A stretch of DNA of 10,275 nucleotides from an uncultured Elusimicrobia bacterium. Lineage in GTDB: Bacteria > Elusimicrobiota > Elusimicrobia > Elusimicrobiales > Elusimicrobiaceae. This document shows, piece by piece, positions 5,759 through 10,275 of this stretch (positions within the stretch are counted from its first letter, which is position 1; every line of letters starts with the position of its first letter). The translations under genes and the position numbers were made by a program. The notes beneath the pieces are model-generated. The model saw nothing but the letters and a program-made list of their open reading frames with translations. It searched no databases and was not told the DNA's origin. The stretch spans positions 1 to 10,275 of the forward strand of contig CALYRQ010000018.1 of NCBI GenBank assembly GCA_945483375.1. Direction: 5' to 3'.

Positions 5759-6240
5759 GAGTTCCTCCTAAAAGTAAAATACAGAAACCGTACGTTGCCG
5801 CAGGTTTTGGACGAGCCGTCAAACCGTCCGCCCAACCGTTTGATAAACCGCAAAGCGGCCGGGTAACGTTCGTCCGTAAAATTGTAAAGTTCGGGGTACA
5901 ACGTTAAAAAACGCTTTACCGACGCCCGCCCGATACGCACCAGCGAAATGGGCATTTTGGCGGCCTCGTTCCCCGTCAAAAACCACACGCACGCCCGAAG
6001 AGAAAACCATCCCGGCGCGCTTACGCCGAACAACGCGGCGGGGCGGCCGTAACGCAAAATAAAAAAGCTCTCGCGCGAGCGGCGGATAAAAGACTCCAAT
6101 AAATCCGCCGGATTTTCGCCCGGGTGCGAAGCCGCCAACTCCGCCCGGTCTTCCGCGCGCAACAAAGGGGCCAGTTTTTTACCGTCGCCCGGGCGCGCAA
6201 AGCGGAGAATAATTTGATGTTTGCAATACAAAAACGTCAT
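5746..6240 (-). CDS. gp13-like internal virion protein A, GNAT-type fold
   Basis: This 164-residue protein (T7 gp13 is 138) begins IILRFARPGD, followed by LLRAEDRAELA at about residues 27-37. It continues with ALFGV (68-72), WFLTGNEAAKM (86-96), and a C-terminal YPELYNFTDERY with FIKRLGG. This is the layout of the GNAT-like proteins coded at the gp13 position of T7-type phages. These proteins are needed for proper assembly of the internal core; acetyltransferase activity is not established. Unlike most of its neighbours it has no Shine-Dalgarno sequence: the bases before the ATG read TATTCTATATTTTT on the minus strand. That segment is also the leader of the opposing membrane-protein gene. Confidence 0.72.
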   Translation of the reverse strand: MTFLYCKHQIILRFARPGDGKKLAPLLRAEDRAELAASHPGENPADLLESFIRRSRESFFILRYGRPAALFGVSAPGWFSLRACVWFLTGNEAAKMPISLVRIGRASVKRFLTLYPELYNFTDERYPAALRFIKRLGGRFDGSSKTCGNVRFLYFTFRRNSWEE

Positions 6241-6251
6241 AAAAATATAGA
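6221..6251 (+). promoter_or_regulatory. Possible promoter for the plus-strand membrane protein gene
   Basis: TTGCAA at 6221-6226 (four of six to TTGACA) is followed by TATAGA at 6246-6251 with a long 19-base spacer. TAGAAT at 6248-6253 is an alternative -10. The whole interval 6241-6272 is very A/T-rich in an otherwise GC-rich region and lies upstream of AAGGAG (6272-6277), which is 5 bases before the ATG. The -35 part lies inside the start of the gp13-like gene. A promoter here is likely from the layout, but its exact boxes are uncertain. Confidence 0.35.
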
Positions 6252-6282
6252 ATAAAAGATAGATTTTAATTAAGGAGCGTTT

Positions 6283-7014
6283 ATGACAGGACTCATTCTC
6301 TTGCTGTTAATCGCCGCGGCGGTGGTATACGCGGTGTTCTTCTTAATCTTCAAAGTAATTTGGATGATTATTAAAAAGCAAAGCAACAAATGGCCGCTTA
6401 TCCTGGCGGGCGTGTGCACCGTGCTTTTCTGCGGAGCCGCTATCGGCGGCGCGGTATGGGGCGTTTACAAAGTAATGAAGCCCTTTTCCGGCATTATGGA
6501 ACGCGTGCAGGCCAACCCGCAGCCCGTGTACGGCCAAACCGTGTATACGGACCCGGAATACGGCTTTCAGGTGACGGTATTTAACGGAATGGACTTTTCC
6601 GATTGGATGCACTTTAACGGCGCGGACGTAAAACTGGGTATCGACACCAACGTCTTTAAAAAAGATAACGCCGGTAAAAACATCGAAGGACCCGTCACCC
6701 TGGCCGCCCTCGTACGTTTGGAAAACGAGCCCGACCAAACCTCTGTAAAAGCGTTGGAACAGGGACTCAAAGCCAATAAAGACCGCCGTTTGGAAGTGAA
6801 CGAAATCCGCCGTACTTCTGTTGACGGTCACCCCGCACTGTATGTTTCCGGCACCGTTTACAGCAACCAAGGCGAAAGCATCCCGGTATGGCTGATGGCG
6901 GCCGAAGACGGCAAATACGTATACTACTTCGGCATCCTGGAAGTTGCCAAGGACGGAAATTCGACGGTGCCCGAACAAACGGTACAAAGCCTGCGTTTTA
7001 CCGCCCAAGATTAA
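6283..7014 (+). CDS. Two-helix membrane protein with exported C-terminal domain, unknown function (moron)
   Basis: The 243-residue product has two strong membrane helices at about residues 3-30 and 38-64, joined by a short basic loop (KKQSNK). By the positive-inside rule the loop is cytoplasmic and the large C-terminal domain (about 70-243) faces the periplasm. This domain has a regular strand/helix mix: YGFQVTVFNGMDFSDW, then VDGHPALYVSG, and YVYYFGILEV near the end. It weakly recalls PsbP/DcrB-like folds, but I cannot assign it. It lies opposite to all its phage neighbours, between tail tubular B and the gp13-like gene, with a Shine-Dalgarno (AAGGAG) and its own terminator. A superinfection-exclusion or surface-modifying role is a hypothesis from topology and context only. 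Confidence 0.85.
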   Translation: MTGLILLLLIAAAVVYAVFFLIFKVIWMIIKKQSNKWPLILAGVCTVLFCGAAIGGAVWGVYKVMKPFSGIMERVQANPQPVYGQTVYTDPEYGFQVTVFNGMDFSDWMHFNGADVKLGIDTNVFKKDNAGKNIEGPVTLAALVRLENEPDQTSVKALEQGLKANKDRRLEVNEIRRTSVDGHPALYVSGTVYSNQGESIPVWLMAAEDGKYVYYFGILEVAKDGNSTVPEQTVQSLRFTAQD

Positions 7015-7034
7015 ATCCTTACGCAGTTTTTACA

Positions 7035-7064
7035 GGGCTTCCGTTCATGCGGAAGCCCTTTTTT
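7035..7064 (+). terminator. Rho-independent terminator of the membrane protein gene
   Basis: A perfect 9-bp stem, GGGCTTCCG (7035-7043) with CGGAAGCCC (7050-7058), encloses a 6-base loop and is followed by six T residues. It begins 20 bases after the stop codon of the plus-strand gene. Its T-tract ends 4 bases from the stop codon of the convergent tail tubular B gene. On the minus strand the bases after the stem contain no T-tract, so late phage transcription should pass. Confidence 0.92.
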
Positions 7065-7068
7065 ATAC

Positions 7069-9678
7069 CTAGACAATCCGCGAAATAATAGCCAGAAGCG
7101 TAACCGGCAGCGGTTCCGCCTGGCGGAAAATAACCGACGGCATCAGTCCGTGCGTACCGGCCACCGTCAACGTATAATCCCCCGTTTGAAGCGCGATGGG
7201 AGAGTTAAACGGCTCGCTGGAACGCTGGATTAGTTCGTCCAGTTGCGTTTCGTCCGTTCCGGCTCGGCCGCCGCGGCTGTCCGACATTTTAAGCGTTACC
7301 GACACCAACCTGCGCTTGCGGTCCTGCAACGTACCGCTGTTGTCCGCAAGAGCGGCGGGTAATGTTTGAAGTTCCGCCTCGTACGTAAGCCCCGCGTGCA
7401 CGCACGTCATCGGACGAGGCAACGTTATTTTCCCGTTTGTTACAACCAGTCCCGAAACCGGGCTCCCGTCCGCCAGCACGCCCACTTCGCGCCCTTCCAA
7501 ATGTTCCAAACCGCCCAGTTCCGTAAACGCCGTATCCGCCTTGCGCGATACCGACGCGTCCAAAAATACCTGGTCCTGCGGTTCTTTACTGGATAAACGC
7601 TGTAATAATTTTTCGATAAAATACTTCCCGTCGCGCTCGACGGCAAACCAAACTTCGTCATACCCCCGGTTGGGAATCGTGCACACACTGCGGAAAAACC
7701 CCTGCGTAGTATGATGCGTCCACGCGCACAGGTTTTCCTCGGCCAAATACGTAAGCGTGGCGATTTCCCCGCCCGACAGTACGCACCACACCAAGTTGTC
7801 CGGCTCCTGCTGGTAGCAGACTTCCCGAATCTCCTGGTTAAAAAACAGGTGTTTGGCGCAGAGGGTCAAATCGCTCCCGGTATAGGAGGCGGAGTTGTAA
7901 TCGTAATAAAAATCCCTTAGCGCCCCGCCGCGCGCCTGTACAAACAGCGCCTTATTGCCCACCATCACCGGGAGCGCACGGCTGGCGCCGCGTTCGCTCT
8001 GCTGTTCGATTTGCACGTTATACGGGGTCAGCGCGCCGGAGCTGGAAACCGTCCATTCGCTTCCGGCCGTAAATACCAGCAGTTTCCCCGCAACGGCTAC
8101 GGAGTGGATGGCGTTCAGCTTTTTGCCGGACAAATTCACGCAAAAGCTGTCCGAATCTTCCAGCGCGCCGCGCATATGCCCGAAATGGCCGTGTTCACCG
8201 GTTTTGGAGAACCAAATCGTCTGCGCTTCGGCCCGGGTTCCGGCAAGACCCAAACGGTCCTGATAAAAGAACACGCACGAAGGATAACCCGATTTGGGGC
8301 TGAACGAACCTTCCGCCCAGTCCGAGGTCCAATCCTCCCCGCCCAGGTAACGCTCAATTTGCACCACCGCCTGACGCGGGCCGGCCACATCCGTAATGCG
8401 TACGACGCCTTCCTGCAAAAAACTTTCGGCCTGCAGTTCATATCCCACTTCGCCCGTTACGTTCACCGCGCGCACGCGCAGCCAAATAAGCGCGCCGGTA
8501 TCTTCCAAATTCCCTACGGAAGAGGGCGCCGCTTCCCCGGACGCGCGGGAGAAAAACGTAACCTTTTCCCAGCTCGTCCCATTGTCTTCCGACTTTTCCA
8601 ACACCAGCTGTCCCGTCCAATTACCCGAGGTCCGCAGCCGCCAGTCCGACCCGGTTTTAATAGAGGAAGAAACGCCGTCATACCCCAGCGTGCCCGTCAC
8701 GCACTGGCTTTCCACCCGGTGGGTAAGGCTGAACGCGCCGCCGACATAGTCGGAGGTGAACAAATCAAAATCGCTTTCCAAAAGATAGGTGTCTCCCCCC
8801 TGCACGATTTGTTCCCCCGTGTTGGTGCCCCCGGTAAGCGTATAGACAACCGTCGACAGCGGCGGACGCGTAAACGCAATACGGTACTCCAGCGTTAACG
8901 GCTGTCCGCTCCAATTACCCCCAGTATCCTTGGGGGAAGTAATAGTAATCACGCCGCCCAGACAGACCGCCTGGAAACCCGAAGAGCCAAACACGCGGTT
9001 AAATTCGGACGTAAAAAACCCCGCGTCAAACCCGTAGTCGTGCCCCACAAAAAACCGGACCCCGTTAAAATACCCCACCACAAAACAGCCCGCTTCCGAC
9101 ACCGGTAAAAACGAAACGCGCGCACTGGCGCCCTCCGTCATTACCGTTTCCTGATGGAGCGTAACGCGCAACCGTTTGTCGGCCTGCGTGTTGGCCATTT
9201 TAAAAGGGCCGTATTTTACCGGTAAATCGCTAAATTCAAAGCGTCCGCTTTCCAGACGCACCAAGCGTTTGGGCGGATAAGAAGGGTGCGTCAGAAAAAG
9301 GGTTTGGTCGTACTGGGTGGAATTTAAGGAAGAAAGCTCATGCGCGCCGTAAGGAGTGGCGATTTCATAGACCGAACCGTCCGCATTCAGTAAACGCCCG
9401 GCCGAGGTGTACACGCGCATGTATTTTTCCCCCAGTTCCAACACGTAGGACTCCTCTTTCCCCAATACAAAAGGCAGAATGCGGCAGGCTTTCCCGTCGT
9501 ACTTGGCGGCCCCCATAAAAGCCGTACCGGGCCGGTTGGAGGCCCCGCCCTGCGGGTGCACGTAAAAGTTCCGGGCGGTTTTAAGCCAAGAACCGTAAGC
9601 CGCGCTGTCCACGCGGGCGTAGAGAGAGGGGCTGATTTCGCCCCCCGCAAAAGAAGGCTGTAAATGATGTAGAAGCAT
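7069..9678 (-). CDS. Tail tubular protein B (gp12-like nozzle/stabilisation protein)
   Basis: The 869-residue product (T7 gp12 is 794) opens with the family hallmark: PSFAGGEISPSLYARVD (residues 8-24), then LKTARNFYVHPQGGASNRPG (32-51). Mid-protein it has CVFFYQDRLGLAGTR and QTIWFSKTGEHGHFG (468-500), and later NLVWCVLSGGEIATLTY (628-644) followed by WTHH. These are the conserved blocks of the T7-type tail nozzle, which forms the distal tube of the short tail below the gp11-like ring. Residues about 330-425 look like a beta-rich, Ig-like insert (DWRLRTSGNWTGQL to WLRVRAVN). The start ATG shares its A with the stop codon of the preceding gene (TAATG), so translation is probably coupled. Confidence 0.9.
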   Translation of the reverse strand: MLLHHLQPSFAGGEISPSLYARVDSAAYGSWLKTARNFYVHPQGGASNRPGTAFMGAAKYDGKACRILPFVLGKEESYVLELGEKYMRVYTSAGRLLNADGSVYEIATPYGAHELSSLNSTQYDQTLFLTHPSYPPKRLVRLESGRFEFSDLPVKYGPFKMANTQADKRLRVTLHQETVMTEGASARVSFLPVSEAGCFVVGYFNGVRFFVGHDYGFDAGFFTSEFNRVFGSSGFQAVCLGGVITITSPKDTGGNWSGQPLTLEYRIAFTRPPLSTVVYTLTGGTNTGEQIVQGGDTYLLESDFDLFTSDYVGGAFSLTHRVESQCVTGTLGYDGVSSSIKTGSDWRLRTSGNWTGQLVLEKSEDNGTSWEKVTFFSRASGEAAPSSVGNLEDTGALIWLRVRAVNVTGEVGYELQAESFLQEGVVRITDVAGPRQAVVQIERYLGGEDWTSDWAEGSFSPKSGYPSCVFFYQDRLGLAGTRAEAQTIWFSKTGEHGHFGHMRGALEDSDSFCVNLSGKKLNAIHSVAVAGKLLVFTAGSEWTVSSSGALTPYNVQIEQQSERGASRALPVMVGNKALFVQARGGALRDFYYDYNSASYTGSDLTLCAKHLFFNQEIREVCYQQEPDNLVWCVLSGGEIATLTYLAEENLCAWTHHTTQGFFRSVCTIPNRGYDEVWFAVERDGKYFIEKLLQRLSSKEPQDQVFLDASVSRKADTAFTELGGLEHLEGREVGVLADGSPVSGLVVTNGKITLPRPMTCVHAGLTYEAELQTLPAALADNSGTLQDRKRRLVSVTLKMSDSRGGRAGTDETQLDELIQRSSEPFNSPIALQTGDYTLTVAGTHGLMPSVIFRQAEPLPVTLLAIISRIV

Positions 9679-10265
9679 TAACGCACCCCGCTAAACGCAT
9701 CCTCGGACGGCGCGCGCAGGAAATTTTCCGTCATATTGCTGCGGCGCGCTTCTTCCAAACTAAGCGTATATTTTTGCAAAATTTGGGCGGCCAGCTGGGC
9801 GTCGCCCGTCAGCGCGACGGCCAAATCGCACGCCAACGCCAGGGAGAAAGACTTAACAAACGCCGGATCGAACAAATTTTCATCCGTAATACGGCGCGTA
9901 TATTCCGCATGGGCCGTCCGGCCGGCCACGCTTAACGTGCGGCAGTGCAAATCACTGCGGAAACGTTCTTTAAAGGGTAATGACCGCTGCGGAGCCTGCG
10001 GCAGAAAGATACGCCGGATAAATAATGCCTCGGCCGGATATTTATAGATAAAGGAGCCTTCCGCGTCCGATTCTTTTGCCAGCAACGCCAGCGGCTCGCA
10101 CACACCCGCAAATGCCCAATTATGGGTACGCAGGACTTCATCACGCACCGGCTCGTAAAACAAATTAAGCCGCCGGGCTTTTTCATCTTCTTGGTCCAAA
10201 GAAGAAATCGGAGCCTGCCCCAGCTGGGCTAAAGCCAAATTACAAACCGTAATTTTTGATATCAT
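9678..10265 (-). CDS. Tail tubular protein A (gp11-like adaptor)
   Basis: This 195-residue protein is almost the same length as T7 gp11 (196). The N-terminus has the family pattern VCNLALAQLGQAPISSLDQ (residues 7-25), then EKARRLNLFYEPVRDEVLR (28-46) and HNWAFA. The C-terminal half keeps the LALACDLAVALTGD stretch and a final helical segment before DAFSGVR. The gp11-type ring connects the portal to the tail nozzle and provides the docking site for the tail fibres. An in-frame TAA stop lies just upstream (10269-10271), so the ATG at 10265 is the only good start; no Shine-Dalgarno is seen in the 10 bases left in the window. It is the first gene of the tail block in transcription order. Confidence 0.9.
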   Translation of the reverse strand: MISKITVCNLALAQLGQAPISSLDQEDEKARRLNLFYEPVRDEVLRTHNWAFAGVCEPLALLAKESDAEGSFIYKYPAEALFIRRIFLPQAPQRSLPFKERFRSDLHCRTLSVAGRTAHAEYTRRITDENLFDPAFVKSFSLALACDLAVALTGDAQLAAQILQKYTLSLEEARRSNMTENFLRAPSEDAFSGVR

Positions 10266-10275
10266 TTTTTAAACT

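Noticed and set aside
6343..7008. A 221-codon minus-strand open frame opposite the membrane protein gene
   Set aside because: Antisense to a gene with a better start, a Shine-Dalgarno and a terminator. The translated sequence shows no recognisable domain.
8011..8898. A 295-codon open frame on the plus strand
   Set aside because: It lies wholly within the well-supported tail tubular B gene on the other strand, is rich in Arg, Pro and His as expected of an antisense frame of GC-rich coding DNA, and has no ribosome site or family likeness.
1..10275. CRISPR array, tRNA or insertion sequence
   Set aside because: I saw no regularly spaced repeats, no tRNA cloverleaf and no transposase on either strand.

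Overview
This window holds most of the tail, internal-core and lysis part of a T7-like (podovirus) late gene cluster, most likely from an integrated prophage. All phage genes lie on the minus strand, so the late operon runs from the right end of the window to the left. The order is tail tubular protein A, tail tubular protein B, a gp13-like GNAT-type protein, a gp14-like internal protein, an alpha-helical core protein, a tail fibre with a T7 gp17-type N-terminus, a small WCN-motif protein, two small membrane proteins (holin or antiholin candidates), a nested Rz/Rz1 spanin pair and a GH24 lysozyme. This matches the T7 gene 11-12-13-14-15-17-17.5-18.5-18.7 order. There is no separate gp16-sized ejection protein and no terminase in view. 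The genes are tightly packed, with ATGA, TAATG and short overlaps.

Two genes break the pattern. A type IV prepilin (642-1148) and a two-helix membrane protein with an exported domain (6283-7014) lie on the plus strand inside the late cluster. The first sits between the spanins and the lysozyme, the second between tail tubular B and the gp13-like gene. Each has its own ribosome binding site, a candidate promoter and a strong rho-independent terminator whose T-tract ends 2-4 bases from the stop codon of the convergent phage gene. This is the architecture of a 'moron' (an independently transcribed lysogenic-conversion gene). Both products go to the cell envelope, so the prophage may remodel the surface of its host. 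This pair of envelope morons is the main find.

Host: the prepilin N-terminus (MNKGFTLIELLVVVLIVGIL with ALPQY following) and its SAEAL and ERYLL stretches resemble the pilin-like proteins that are unusually numerous in Elusimicrobiota. Together with a GC content that looks like roughly 55%, this suggests a gut-type Elusimicrobiota lineage. That is an inference from memory of the family, not a database result. No integrase, repressor, terminase, capsid or portal gene lies in this window, so a temperate lifestyle is inferred from the morons alone.

How the genes work together: tail tubular A and B, with the fibre, would build the short tail. The gp13, gp14 and core-protein homologues would form the internal core that is ejected at infection. 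The holin candidates, lysozyme and spanins would open the inner membrane, wall and outer membrane in turn. The presence of spanins implies a host with two membranes. Late minus-strand transcription crosses both morons antisense, so they are probably expressed mainly in the lysogen.
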